A DNA stretch of 8,948 nucleotides, taken from Corynebacterium accolens (GTDB lineage: Bacteria; Actinomycetota; Actinomycetes; Mycobacteriales; Mycobacteriaceae). The DNA lies in NCBI RefSeq assembly GCF_030515985.1, contig NZ_CP100376.1, positions 1,744,546-1,753,493 on the forward strand, written 5' to 3'. Made by a program: the position numbers and the translations under genes. This document shows positions 1 through 7,275 of this stretch, piece after piece (positions within the stretch are counted from its first letter, which is position 1; the number at the start of each line of letters is the position of its first letter). A model generated the notes under the pieces. That model ran no database searches. It worked only from the letters and a program-made list of their open reading frames with translations, and was not told the origin of the DNA.

Positions 1-1
1 C

Positions 2-1054
2 TCCGATGGCATGTTCCCGCCGATGCAGCTCGATGGCGAGTACGACGCCGAGGGAAATACCGTCAAGGAGCCGCAGGACTACTATGCCAAGCCGATGAAC
101 TGCCCGATGCACAACCTGATCTTTGCATCCCGCGGCCGTTCTTACCGCGAGCTGCCGTTGCGCCTGTTTGAATTCGGCACGGTCTACCGCTACGAAAAGT
201 CCGGCGTGGTGCATGGCCTGACGCGTGCGCGCGGCTTTACCCAGGACGATGCCCACATTTACTGCACCGAAGAGCAGTTGGAAGAAGAACTCACCCAGGT
301 CCTGGACTTCATCATCTCGCTGCTTGAGGATTACGGCCTGTCCGATTTCTATCTGGAGCTTTCCACCAAGGATCCCAATAAGTTCGTCGGCTCCGATGAG
401 ATTTGGGAGCGTTCGACCGCCATCTTGCAGTCCGTGGCAGAAAAGTCCGGGCTCGAGCTCGTTCCTGACCCTGAGGGTGCCGCGTTCTACGGGCCGAAGA
501 TCTCCGTCCAAGCCCGCGATGCCATCGGCCGCACCTGGCAGATGTCCACGGTGCAGCTGGACTTCAACCTGCCCGAGCGCTTCGAGCTGGAATATACCGC
601 ATCCGATGGCACGAAGAAGCGCCCGATCATGATCCACCGGGCCCTCTTCGGCTCCATCGAGCGCTTCTTCGGAGTGCTTCTTGAGCACTACGCGGGCGCA
701 TTCCCAGCGTGGTTGGCACCGCATCAGGTCATGGGCATTCCCGTGGCGGATGACTTCGTCCCGCATCTGGAGGACGTCGCCGCCAAGCTGCGCCGCAAGG
801 GCATTCGCGCGGATGTAGATACCTCCGATGACCGCATGCAGAAGAAGATCCGCAACCACACGACGGGCAAGGTTCCCTTCATGCTGGTCGCCGGCGCCCG
901 CGACGTGGAAGCCGGTGCGGTCTCCTTCCGCTTCTTGGATGGCACGCAGGTCAACGGCGTGCCAGTTGATGAAGCCGTTGAGCTCATTACCACCTGGGTG
1001 GCAGAGCGCACCAACGAGCAGCCGACAGAAGAGCTCATTCGTGCCCGGCGCTAA
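2..1054 (+). CDS. thrS: Threonyl-tRNA synthetase, C-terminal part (5' end outside window)
   Basis: Class II aminoacyl-tRNA synthetase that charges tRNA-Thr with threonine in the cytoplasm. The open frame runs in from the left edge without a start, so the N-terminal TGS/editing regions and the first part of the catalytic core are missing; about 350 of the usual 640-690 residues are present. Visible hallmarks are the PMNCPMH segment with the zinc-binding Cys (codon 101-103), the motif 2 region FGTVYRYE followed by [12 protein letters not shown] (zinc-ligand His at 254-256), and the motif 3 region [13 protein letters not shown] (third zinc-ligand His at 635-637). After this comes the C-terminal anticodon-binding domain, starting near AWLAPHQV (about 709). 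The stop TAA is at 1052-1054, inside the next gene, which begins 14 bases earlier. An in-frame ATG at 11 is an internal methionine, not the start. Identification is certain; only the missing 5' end is unknown. Confidence 0.97.
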   Translation, partial: SDGMFPPMQLDGEYDAEGNTVKEPQDYYAKPMNCPMHNLIFASRGRSYRELPLRLFEFGTVYRYEKSGVVHGLTRARGFTQDDAHIYCTEEQLEEELTQVLDFIISLLEDYGLSDFYLELSTKDPNKFVGSDEIWERSTAILQSVAEKSGLELVPDPEGAAFYGPKISVQARDAIGRTWQMSTVQLDFNLPERFELEYTASDGTKKRPIMIHRALFGSIERFFGVLLEHYAGAFPAWLAPHQVMGIPVADDFVPHLEDVAAKLRRKGIRADVDTSDDRMQKKIRNHTTGKVPFMLVAGARDVEAGAVSFRFLDGTQVNGVPVDEAVELITTWVAERTNEQPTEELIRARR

Positions 1055-1610
1055 TCCGCAGAAGGGCCAAAGCGAGGAAACATTCGTCGATACCGGTGCC
1101 GGTGAGCCGGACCGGTTGGAGCGACTGTGGGCGCCATACCGGATGGCCTATATTGCGCAGCGGTCCGAAGATCCCTTTGTGGAAGCCCCGAAGGGCAGCG
1201 ATGAGGATGGGCTTATCATCGCGCGCGGTGAAACGGTATATGCGCTGCTCAACTTGTTTCCCTATAATGCCGGCCACCTCATGGTGGTGCCGTACCGCAA
1301 GGAATCCGAGCTGGAAAACCTCACCGAGGAAGAATCCCACGAGCTCATGGCCTTTGCCCAAAAGGCGGTGCGGGTGCTCAAGCGCGTGTCACGCCCAGAG
1401 GCCATTAACGTGGGCTTTAACCTGGGGCGCGCGTCCGGCGGCTCGGTGGGAGACCACCTGCATTTGCATGTGGTGCCAAGGTGGCCCGGGGATAGTAACT
1501 TTATGACTGTCCTCGATGGGACTAAGGTATTACCGCAACTACTGCAAGACACCCGTCGTGTCCTGGCAGAGGGTTGGCGTGACATGGAAGAGGAGGACTC
1601 GCGTGCTTAG
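1041..1610 (+). CDS. HIT-family nucleotide phosphorylase/hydrolase (Ap4A phosphorylase-like)
   Basis: A 189-residue histidine-triad protein. The HIT signature is at residues 139-145 (H-L-H-L-H-V-V), preceded by a GGS phosphate-binding segment at 133-135 and the core sequence [20 protein letters not shown] around 67-86. From memory it closely resembles the mycobacterial protein at the same locus (Rv2613c), studied as a diadenosine tetraphosphate (Ap4A) phosphorylase, so cleavage of dinucleoside polyphosphates is the likely reaction; this is inferred from family and synteny. The GTG start at 1041 was chosen because a purine-rich AGAAGAG (1027-1033) lies 7 bases upstream and because the frame further upstream is a shadow of thrS. 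A later ATG at 1143 would remove the conserved [11 protein letters not shown] segment. It overlaps thrS by 14 bases and pgsA by 8, so translation is probably coupled. ThrRS itself can make Ap4A as a side reaction, which may explain the pairing, but this is speculative. Confidence 0.9.
   Translation: MPGANPQKGQSEETFVDTGAGEPDRLERLWAPYRMAYIAQRSEDPFVEAPKGSDEDGLIIARGETVYALLNLFPYNAGHLMVVPYRKESELENLTEEESHELMAFAQKAVRVLKRVSRPEAINVGFNLGRASGGSVGDHLHLHVVPRWPGDSNFMTVLDGTKVLPQLLQDTRRVLAEGWRDMEEEDSRA
1591..1596 (+). promoter_or_regulatory. Shine-Dalgarno site that fixes the PIP synthase start
   Basis: A perfect AGGAGG sits 6 bases before the GTG at 1603, inside the last codons of the HIT gene. It decides the start of the next gene in favour of GTG 1603 over upstream in-frame starts such as ATG 1516. 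Confidence 0.85.
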
Positions 1611-2211
1611 CGTGCATGGGCGAAAGCCCGCCGCCGTGGTGGTGGAACCTATAGCCAAGACCTTTTTAAAATTGGGATTGACTCCCAACGTGGTCACGGT
1701 TGTGGGCACTATTGTGACCATCGCCATTTCGGTGATCCTCATTCCTACCGGCCACCTCTTTATAGCCGCCGTATTATCCGGCCTCTTTGCCGCCTTTGAC
1801 ATGCTCGATGGCACGATGGCGCGGCTGACCGGTAAATCGAGCGCTTTCGGCGCCACGCTGGATGCAAGCTGTGACCGCATTACCGATGGCGCGTTATTCT
1901 GCGCCATCGTCTGGTGGCTGGTGTATACCGCAGACGCGTCCAAATGGACCGTGGCGGCCTGCCTCATAACCTTGGTCTGCTCCCAGGTCATTTCCTATAT
2001 CAAGGCTAGGGGAGAGGCCTCTGGTTTCACCATGGTGGGCGGACTGATTGAGCGCCCAGAACGCCTCATCCTCGCGTTAGGCGGAATCGGCCTGGAGGGC
2101 TTGGGCGTAGAGTATGCTGCGGCGGTATCGCTGTGGATCTTGGCGGTAGGCTCAATCTTTACCGTGTACCAGCGCATTGCCATTGCAGCGCGCCAAGACG
2201 CCGAGATGTAA
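1603..2211 (+). CDS. pgsA1: Phosphatidylinositol phosphate synthase (CDP-alcohol phosphatidyltransferase)
   Basis: A 202-residue integral membrane enzyme of the CDP-alcohol phosphatidyltransferase family. The full signature D-x2-D-G-x2-A-R-x8-G-x3-D-x3-D is present, with D66, D69, G70, A73, R74, G83, D87 and D91; the aspartates bind the metal and CDP-diacylglycerol. Four to six hydrophobic segments follow, and a conserved RPER stretch lies at 151-154. The position between the HIT gene and the PatA/PimA genes matches mycobacterial pgsA1. Members at this locus condense CDP-diacylglycerol with inositol-1-phosphate to give phosphatidylinositol phosphate, the precursor of PI, PIMs and lipoglycans, at the inner face of the membrane. 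A role as phosphatidylglycerophosphate synthase is possible from the family alone but is disfavoured by context. The GTG start at 1603 has a perfect Shine-Dalgarno and overlaps the previous gene by 8 bases. Symbol follows mycobacterial usage (corynebacterial annotations may use pgsA or pgsA2). Confidence 0.92.
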   Translation: MLSVHGRKPAAVVVEPIAKTFLKLGLTPNVVTVVGTIVTIAISVILIPTGHLFIAAVLSGLFAAFDMLDGTMARLTGKSSAFGATLDASCDRITDGALFCAIVWWLVYTADASKWTVAACLITLVCSQVISYIKARGEASGFTMVGGLIERPERLILALGGIGLEGLGVEYAAAVSLWILAVGSIFTVYQRIAIAARQDAEM

Positions 2212-2295
2212 ATCAAGCGAACATGGGCGCAGCAGGGGCTATCGTTCCGGCTAGTTCGTGGTTTGCGCACTAACTTTTCTGGAGGATCCGGCACC

Positions 2296-3198
2296 ATGTG
2301 GGATAAAGAAGATGTAGCAGCGGCCGGGTATTTGGCGGGCTGGAAGGTAGTTCGCCGGTTGCCCGACCCGGTAGCGCGCACCATCTTCCGGTGGGTAGCG
2401 GATTTCGCGAGCGACCGCGGGCGCGGCATGGATGGCCTGCGAAGAAACCTCACCCGCGTGGTGGGGGCAGAAAACGTCACCCGTCAGCTGGTGCGCGATT
2501 CCATGCGCTCCTATATGCGCTATTGGATGGAGGCGTTTCGCCTTCCCGCGATTCATGCGGATCCCCAGCTGCACGAGCGCCTCATGAAGGGCTTGGAAGG
2601 GCTCGAGCACTTTGATGCCTCGGCGCAGTCTGGCCGCGGCGTCATCTTGGCGCTGCCGCACTCCGGCAACTGGGATATGGCCGGGGTTTTCTTGGTGGGC
2701 CATTACGGGCAATTTACCACCGTGGCAGAGCGGTTGAAGCCGGAGGTGCTTTTTGATGCCTTCGTGGATTACCGCGAGGAATTAGGCTTTGAGGTCCTGC
2801 CGCTTACCGGTGGGGCGGTCCCTCCCTTTGCGCGGCTGAAGGAGGCCCTTGAGGAGGGAGGGGTAGTGTGCCTATTGGCAGAACGCGATATCACCCGCAG
2901 CGGCGTCACGGTAGATTTCATGGGCGAGGAAGCCAATATGGCGGCAGGTCCCGCACAGCTAGCCATTGAAACCGGCGCAGCGCTCCACGTGGTGCACTCC
3001 TGGTTTGAAGGCGATGGCTGGGGGTTGTCGGTGTCTCCAGAAGTAGAGGTCACCGATGTGCAGGAGACCACCCAGCGCATGGCGGATGGGTTTGCGGCCA
3101 ACATTCGGCGCCACCCCGCAGACTGGCACATGCTGCAGCCGCAATGGAACGAGGATGTGGAGCGGCGCCGGCAAGCGCGAAAGGAACGTTCCCGTTAA
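2296..3198 (+). CDS. patA: Phosphatidylinositol mannoside acyltransferase (PatA-type, LPLAT/HtrB-like fold)
   Basis: A 300-residue acyltransferase often labelled lipid A lauroyl acyltransferase in databases, although these bacteria have no lipid A. The HX4D catalytic motif is HSGNWD, with H122 and D127. The AERD segment places E196 74 residues after that histidine, the same spacing as the catalytic His/Glu pair I recall for Mycobacterium smegmatis PatA (H126/E200). By family and context it transfers a fatty acyl group from acyl-CoA to the mannose of PIM1/PIM2 on the cytoplasmic face of the membrane. It has no obvious signal peptide; the N-terminus is amphipathic. The ATG at 2296 was chosen because of GGAGG at 2281-2285 and because family members start close to this point; a TTG at 2263 would only add an unconserved leader. 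The 84-base gap before it is the only sizeable one in the run. The stop shares one base with the pimA start (TAATG). Confidence 0.9.
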   Translation: MWDKEDVAAAGYLAGWKVVRRLPDPVARTIFRWVADFASDRGRGMDGLRRNLTRVVGAENVTRQLVRDSMRSYMRYWMEAFRLPAIHADPQLHERLMKGLEGLEHFDASAQSGRGVILALPHSGNWDMAGVFLVGHYGQFTTVAERLKPEVLFDAFVDYREELGFEVLPLTGGAVPPFARLKEALEEGGVVCLLAERDITRSGVTVDFMGEEANMAAGPAQLAIETGAALHVVHSWFEGDGWGLSVSPEVEVTDVQETTQRMADGFAANIRRHPADWHMLQPQWNEDVERRRQARKERSR

Positions 3199-4301
3199 TG
3201 CGCATCGGTATCATTTGCCCGTATTCTTTTGATGAACCCGGTGGCGTGCAGGCCCATATCCTTGACCTGGCCACCGTTTTCATAGAACAGGGCCACTTTG
3301 TTCAGGTCCTTGGGCCCGCCGCGAAGTCCACACCGCTGCCGGATTTCGTGGTCAAGGGCGGCCCTGCCTTCCCGATTGCGTATAACGGTTCGGTTGCGCG
3401 CCTGTCGGTGGGGCCGAAGGTAACGCGCAAGGTCAAGCGCTTCATTCGGGACGGCGATTTTGACGTTTTGCATATCCACGAGCCCAATTCCCCGAGCTTT
3501 TCCATGACCGCCTTGGCCGTGGCACACGGCCCCATGGTGGCGACGTACCACGCCTCGGCGGCCAATTCCCTCATTCTTACCTTGGCAAAGCCGCTGCTCG
3601 TACCCTTTTTGGAAAAGATTCGCGGTGGCATTGCGGTATCGGATATGGCGCGGCGCTGGCAGGTGGAGCAATTGGGTGGCGATCCTGTCCTGATTCCCAA
3701 CGGCGTCGATACCTCCGTCTATGCGCTTGCGCGCAAGAAAAGCCAGCCCGCGCTTGCCGATGCCCCACTCGAGGTCGTCTTCCTCGGCCGCCTCGATGAG
3801 CCGCGGAAGGGCCTGGATATCCTTTTAGCCGCATTGCACCAGGTCAACAAGAATATCCGCGTGACCATTATGGGCGGCGGCCGCGCCCGCGAGGTCGAGG
3901 GCGTGGATTTTGTTGGGCGCGTTAGCGATGCAGAAAAGGCACAGATCTTGGGCCGGGCCGATGTTTACGTGGCGCCCAATACGGGCGGGGAAAGCTTTGG
4001 CATCGTGCTGGTAGAGGCAATGGCCGCCGGTGCGGCCGTCGTGGCTTCGGATTTGGAGGCGTTCCAGGCGGTCTGCAACGCAGAATCGGAAGAGCCAGCG
4101 GGAGCGCTCTTCCGCACTGGCGATGCCTCTGACTTGGCACGCGTGCTCAACCAGGTCCTGGATGATGCCGATTACCGGCGGCACCTGGTGCGCAATGGCG
4201 TCCAACGCGCCCAGATGTATGACTGGGACCATGTTGCCGCGGCGGTCATTCAAGTTTATGAAACGGTGCAAGATGGCACGAAGGTGAGGGTGAAGCGATG
4301 A
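3198..4301 (+). CDS. pimA: Phosphatidylinositol alpha-mannosyltransferase PimA
   Basis: A 367-residue GT4-family, GT-B fold glycosyltransferase that transfers mannose from GDP-mannose to the 2-position of the inositol of phosphatidylinositol, the first committed step of PIM, lipomannan and lipoarabinomannan synthesis; it acts as a peripheral protein on the inner membrane face. The N-terminal Rossmann domain begins RIGIICPYSFDEPGGVQ, with the GGV loop at 15-17. H118 lies in YHAS, a segment that matches the catalytic region of M. smegmatis PimA. The C-terminal domain has GRLDEPRKG, with the nucleotide-sugar-binding R198 and K204, and the E-x7-E motif with E265 and E273. Length matches the family (about 370-380). 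The ATG at 3198 overlaps the acyltransferase stop by one base, with AAAGGA at 3180-3185; the frame extends upstream to 3144, but the family N-terminus begins at this ATG. Confidence 0.95.
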   Translation: MRIGIICPYSFDEPGGVQAHILDLATVFIEQGHFVQVLGPAAKSTPLPDFVVKGGPAFPIAYNGSVARLSVGPKVTRKVKRFIRDGDFDVLHIHEPNSPSFSMTALAVAHGPMVATYHASAANSLILTLAKPLLVPFLEKIRGGIAVSDMARRWQVEQLGGDPVLIPNGVDTSVYALARKKSQPALADAPLEVVFLGRLDEPRKGLDILLAALHQVNKNIRVTIMGGGRAREVEGVDFVGRVSDAEKAQILGRADVYVAPNTGGESFGIVLVEAMAAGAAVVASDLEAFQAVCNAESEEPAGALFRTGDASDLARVLNQVLDDADYRRHLVRNGVQRAQMYDWDHVAAAVIQVYETVQDGTKVRVKR

Positions 4302-4762
4302 TGGCGATAGAAATAACCATCGTGCTGCTTATTCTCATTCTTGTGGGATCGTGGGCCATTTTCACCGCGCAGCGGTTAAACTTCCTGCACATCCGAACCG
4401 ACGCTGCGCTGGCGCAGCTGCAGGCGGCGCTGGACCGCCGGGCAGCGGTAACTGCGGCTGTGTCCCCAGATCTTGCCGCCTTGGCGCAAAAGGCCGAATC
4501 CACGGAGCTTTCGCATGGGCATTTTCAAGCCCGCACCATGGTAGAACGCGAGCTTTCGGCGGCCATCGTGCGCGATTTTCCGGTAGGCCAGCGCCCGGCC
4601 GCCTTGGCGGATGCAGAAGGCCGCATCCAGTTGGCGCATCGCTTTTATAACGAGGCGGTCAGCGATACGCGCGCGCTGCGCCTGCGCCCAGCGGTGCGTT
4701 TTTTCCACCTCGGCGGAACCGCTAAATTGCCCGAGTACTTCGACTACATGCTGGCGGATTGA
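4298..4762 (+). CDS. Small LemA-like membrane-anchored protein of unknown function
   Basis: A 154-residue protein with one N-terminal membrane segment (about residues 4-23: hydrophobic, rich in I, L and V), followed by a soluble, alanine-rich, probably helical region. Two stretches resemble the LemA family: the segment after the membrane anchor (about 28-52, ending in LDRRAAV, compare the LemA helix with paired basic residues), and the C-terminal HRFYNEAVSDTRALRLRP segment (114-131), close to the R-x-Y-N-x-x-V pattern of LemA proteins, followed by LPEYFDY, where LemA has an F-x-P-x-x-F motif. That resemblance is my reading by eye. The biochemical role of LemA proteins is not established. It overlaps pimA by four bases (ATGA), with AAGGTGAGGG at 4281-4290, so it is translationally coupled to PimA and could be an accessory membrane component of the same pathway. 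An ATG at 4301 is an alternative start two codon choices downstream. Confidence 0.8.
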   Translation: MMAIEITIVLLILILVGSWAIFTAQRLNFLHIRTDAALAQLQAALDRRAAVTAAVSPDLAALAQKAESTELSHGHFQARTMVERELSAAIVRDFPVGQRPAALADAEGRIQLAHRFYNEAVSDTRALRLRPAVRFFHLGGTAKLPEYFDYMLAD

Positions 4763-4766
4763 AAAT

Positions 4767-6296
4767 TTAGCCGCGCGTTACCTCCCTAGTGTCATCGGTG
4801 CTCGCGTCAGGCTCGGAGGCGTCCGCGTCGGCGGTGTCGGAGCCCGGCACATTGATTCGCCCGGTATCTGGTGAGGGCGCGGCCTCTGCGGCGGCTTCTT
4901 GGGCTTGCTCCGGGTCGCTTGCTGCCACGATGGCCTTTTCTATGCGGCGCGACAGGCTTATCTCAAGGATGAACCAAATGAGCGCGATGAAGACCATGAC
5001 GAGGATGAGCACGTTGCGGGCGACGAGCACGTAGACCGGAGTCAGGTTTTCGCCTACATACTTCCACACGTAGTCATAGTGGAAAGGGTAGATGTAGGTG
5101 CCGAGCGCGGCCGCTGCAACTGCGCATACAGCGAGGAAACCCTGACAGATTTTGATGGGCACAAACCCGGCGGGGAGCTGTTGGCGTACGACCACCGCGA
5201 ATAGGGGTCCGAGCCAAATGATGTACTGGGGCGAAAATACTTTATTGGTGGCTATGAGTAGAAGCACCATGAGGGTGAAAAAGGCGACCGTCGTTCGCGA
5301 GGTCCAGCCTCCGGCGAAGAAGCGGTATAGCGCCCAGCTCAGGGCGAAGACCAGCATCCCGGCCGTCGCGATGGTGCTCCACATGATGGCGGCATCGACG
5401 CCCGGGCCAGAAATCTCGAAGCTCTTTGACGGAGCATAACCTAAACGCCATTTACCCGGTGTGAGGTGTGCCTGCAATAGCAAGTATGTCGCCGGAACGG
5501 ATTCGAGTTGGAGCCCGCGCACCCCCTGATAATTCAGTGGGGAAAGAAGTCGGTCCATACCGGAGGTAAAAACTGTCAACGCCGAAAGAGCAGCAACGGA
5601 GCCGAAAAAGGACGCCAATCGCAGCCAGGAATTAGAACTATTAAAACGCCCTACCAGTCCAGCTGCGAGGACGCCTGGCCAGAGCTTCATGGTGGTAGCG
5701 AAGCCTAATAGGGCGGCGCCTGTCTTGGGATGAGAAATAAGCAGCGCTGCGGCACCTGCGACGGCGACGGCAGGAAAAATATCGAGGCGCCACACAAAGA
5801 CGTGTCCTGCAGCCGTGCCAAAAAAGACCCAGAACCAGCCGGCGAGAAAAACGCGCTTATTGCGTTCGTGGTGGCGAAGTAGGAGGGCGAGGAAGGCGGC
5901 ATCGACAAGCAGCGTCATGATGGTAAAGCCGATATAGAATACGCCGCGGTCTCCACCGGTGAACCAGCTTAAGATGATGGTGGGCCACGTGCCCGCGTGG
6001 GGATACTCGGTCATCTGCGTGGGATCGGTGCCAAAAAGGCCGGCGAAATAATAGGCAACATCGCCGCGTGCGCTGTGGTCGAGCTTCAAAAAATAGACCA
6101 ATATCAAGCGGGCGAGAGCCCACCCCACCCATACCGCAGGAACTGTCGCGAATCTTTTCACCCAAAAGATTGTAGGGAATATTTTGGCCGTTGCGTAGTT
6201 CGAATCAGGTTCCTCGTCATCCGGGTTGGGCTGCCCCGGGGAGTAAGGTGGCAAGACAGACGAAGACTTACGTGATGTAGCGCATAGTAGGCGCAC
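4767..6296 (-). CDS. Polytopic membrane glycosyltransferase, GT87/DUF2029-like (possible lipoglycan mannosyltransferase)
   Basis: A 509-residue integral membrane protein with roughly ten hydrophobic segments between residues 52 and 446, on the opposite strand to its neighbours. Features typical of GT-C fold, GT87-type enzymes are present: after the first membrane span an outer loop with GDVAYYFAGL (D79, the likely catalytic-acid position of the family's D-x-x-x-Y motif), WRLDIFPAV (R170, D172), ATTMKLWPGVL (K204, W206, P207), RGLQLESVPAT (260-270) and SPQYIIWLGPL (355-365). Such enzymes use polyprenyl-phosphate-linked mannose or arabinofuranose on the outer face of the membrane. Lying beside pimA, a mannosyltransferase of PIM/lipomannan synthesis (MptC/PimE-like) is the leading idea; an AftC-like arabinosyltransferase is an alternative. 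The last 55 residues form an acidic, Ala/Asp/Glu-rich tail that looks disordered and cytoplasmic. The GTG start at 6296 has no good Shine-Dalgarno; GTG at 6161 (V46) and TTG at 6254 are alternatives, so the first 45 residues are uncertain. Confidence 0.85.
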   Translation of the reverse strand: MRLLCATSRKSSSVLPPYSPGQPNPDDEEPDSNYATAKIFPTIFWVKRFATVPAVWVGWALARLILVYFLKLDHSARGDVAYYFAGLFGTDPTQMTEYPHAGTWPTIILSWFTGGDRGVFYIGFTIMTLLVDAAFLALLLRHHERNKRVFLAGWFWVFFGTAAGHVFVWRLDIFPAVAVAGAAALLISHPKTGAALLGFATTMKLWPGVLAAGLVGRFNSSNSWLRLASFFGSVAALSALTVFTSGMDRLLSPLNYQGVRGLQLESVPATYLLLQAHLTPGKWRLGYAPSKSFEISGPGVDAAIMWSTIATAGMLVFALSWALYRFFAGGWTSRTTVAFFTLMVLLLIATNKVFSPQYIIWLGPLFAVVVRQQLPAGFVPIKICQGFLAVCAVAAAALGTYIYPFHYDYVWKYVGENLTPVYVLVARNVLILVMVFIALIWFILEISLSRRIEKAIVAASDPEQAQEAAAEAAPSPDTGRINVPGSDTADADASEPDASTDDTREVTRG

Positions 6297-6310
6297 AAGA
6301 AAGGATGACT

Positions 6311-7183
6311 GTGGGCACCATTTCTGAGGTTTTGGCGTTAGAAAGCACCCAAGATGCGGATGTCTTTGCTGGCCCGGCGATTCCCTCGCAGATTGAACGC
6401 ACCTTCGGTGGCCAAGTTGCAGCGCAGGCCCTTACCGCGGCGCAAAGGACGGTGGAGGATAAGCAGGTGCATTCCCTCCATGGCTATTTCGTTGGCCCAG
6501 GTGATACGAAAAACCCGCTGGAGTTGCAGGTAGAAAGGCTGCGTGATGGCCGTTCCTTTGCCAGCCGCGAGGTTCGGGTCGTCCAAGATGGCCGCCTCGT
6601 CTTTATTATGCTGGCTAGTTTCCACCGCGATGGTGATGCAGGTCCCGAACATCAGGATGTGGCACCGCAGGTATTAAGCCCCGATGAAGCCGCTCGCCGC
6701 GGTGGCGGGGCGCCCTATTCCACCCGAATCATCTTGAAGGAGTGGACCGATTGGGATATCCGTTTGGTCCCTGATGAAGGCCGCGATGATGCCGCCGCGG
6801 AGGTAACCGGTGCTGGATATCGCCATATTTGGTTCCGCAATACCGGCGAGCTTGGGAGTGACCCCGCATTCCACCGCGCTGCGTTGACGTATATGTCCGA
6901 TATGACCCTCATTCGGTCGGCGCTCATTCCGCACCAGGGGGAGAAGATCCAGTTGGCAAGCCTTGACCATGCGGTGTGGTTTCTCCGCCCCTTCCGCGTG
7001 GATGAGTGGCTGCTTTATGAGCAGGTATCGCCCACAGCGTCGCAAGGCACGGCCATCGCGCGCGGTAAATTATTCACTGAACAGGGCGAACTCGTCGCGC
7101 TGGTCAAACAGGAGGGCTTGACGCGGTTCCTCGATGAGGACCTAGGCAGCGGTTCCGCCCACGGCAATTGGCATAACGTCTAG
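6311..7183 (+). CDS. tesB: Acyl-CoA thioesterase II (TesB, double hotdog)
   Basis: A thioesterase of 290 residues from GTG 6311 (292 from ATG 6305) that hydrolyses medium- and long-chain acyl-CoA to free fatty acid and CoA in the cytoplasm. Two hotdog repeats are visible: the N-terminal one with [12 protein letters not shown] and [13 protein letters not shown], the C-terminal one with [24 protein letters not shown] and VKQEGLTR. Numbered from ATG 6305, D199 and Q269 correspond to the E. coli TesB catalytic D204 and Q278, and S219 occupies the place of T228, a conservative change (aligned by eye). Start choice: AAGAAAGG ends directly against ATG 6305, too close for initiation, but is about 6 bases from GTG 6311, giving [11 protein letters not shown], which matches how I recall mycobacterial TesB2 beginning. 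It is divergent from the GT87-like gene. No promoter is convincing. The link to the neighbouring lipid genes may be only positional. Confidence 0.93.
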   Translation: MGTISEVLALESTQDADVFAGPAIPSQIERTFGGQVAAQALTAAQRTVEDKQVHSLHGYFVGPGDTKNPLELQVERLRDGRSFASREVRVVQDGRLVFIMLASFHRDGDAGPEHQDVAPQVLSPDEAARRGGGAPYSTRIILKEWTDWDIRLVPDEGRDDAAAEVTGAGYRHIWFRNTGELGSDPAFHRAALTYMSDMTLIRSALIPHQGEKIQLASLDHAVWFLRPFRVDEWLLYEQVSPTASQGTAIARGKLFTEQGELVALVKQEGLTRFLDEDLGSGSAHGNWHNV

Positions 7184-7210
7184 AAAAGCTTGCGTATCCT
7201 GGGGGCGCTT

Positions 7211-7238
7211 TTCCCAGTTCGTGCAGGGCACGTATAAT
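7211..7238 (+). promoter_or_regulatory. Sigma-A-type promoter of yebC
   Basis: A perfect -10 hexamer TATAAT lies at 7233-7238. A -35 of TTCCCA at 7211-7216 (five of six matches to the corynebacterial TTGCCA form) precedes it with a 16-base spacer. Transcription would begin near 7245, giving a leader of about 30 bases that contains AGAAAGGGA (7263-7271), a good Shine-Dalgarno 4-5 bases before the yebC ATG. Read directly from sequence; activity is inferred. Confidence 0.75.
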
Positions 7239-7275
7239 TGTCACCAGATTTAGAACCCAATTAGAAAGGGACTTA

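Noticed and set aside
828..1040. Upstream in-frame extension of the HIT gene to 828.
   Set aside because: This part is the +1 shadow of thrS; the HIT family N-terminus begins after GTG 1041, which has its own ribosome site.
2212..2295. Promoter in the 84-base gap before the PatA-type gene (TAACTT at 2271-2276).
   Set aside because: No matching -35 at a proper distance; the gap shows no hairpin or small gene that I could support.
2296..3198. Reading the acyltransferase as a lipid A biosynthesis enzyme.
   Set aside because: Same fold family, but the PIM gene context and the PatA-like catalytic spacing fit a phosphatidylinositol mannoside acyltransferase; mycolic-acid bacteria make no lipid A.
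3195..3671. Long open frame on the minus strand inside pimA (and similar ones at 1539-1991, 1995-2480, 2251-2712, 3825-4271, 6674-7045, 7104-7535, 7671-8054).
   Set aside because: They lie fully opposite well-supported genes, lack recognisable protein motifs and ribosome sites, and are expected in GC-rich coding DNA with few stop codons on the opposite strand.
6284..6289. TACTAT on the minus strand as a -10 box for the GT87-like gene.
   Set aside because: No acceptable -35 at 16-19 bases upstream, and it would place transcription start inside the annotated frame; kept only as a reason to doubt the GTG 6296 start.
7184..7217. Possible tesB terminator: AAAAGC/GCTTTT or CTGGG/CCCAG pairings after the tesB stop.
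   Set aside because: The pairings are short and mutually exclusive, have large loops, lack a following T run, and overlap the yebC -35 element.
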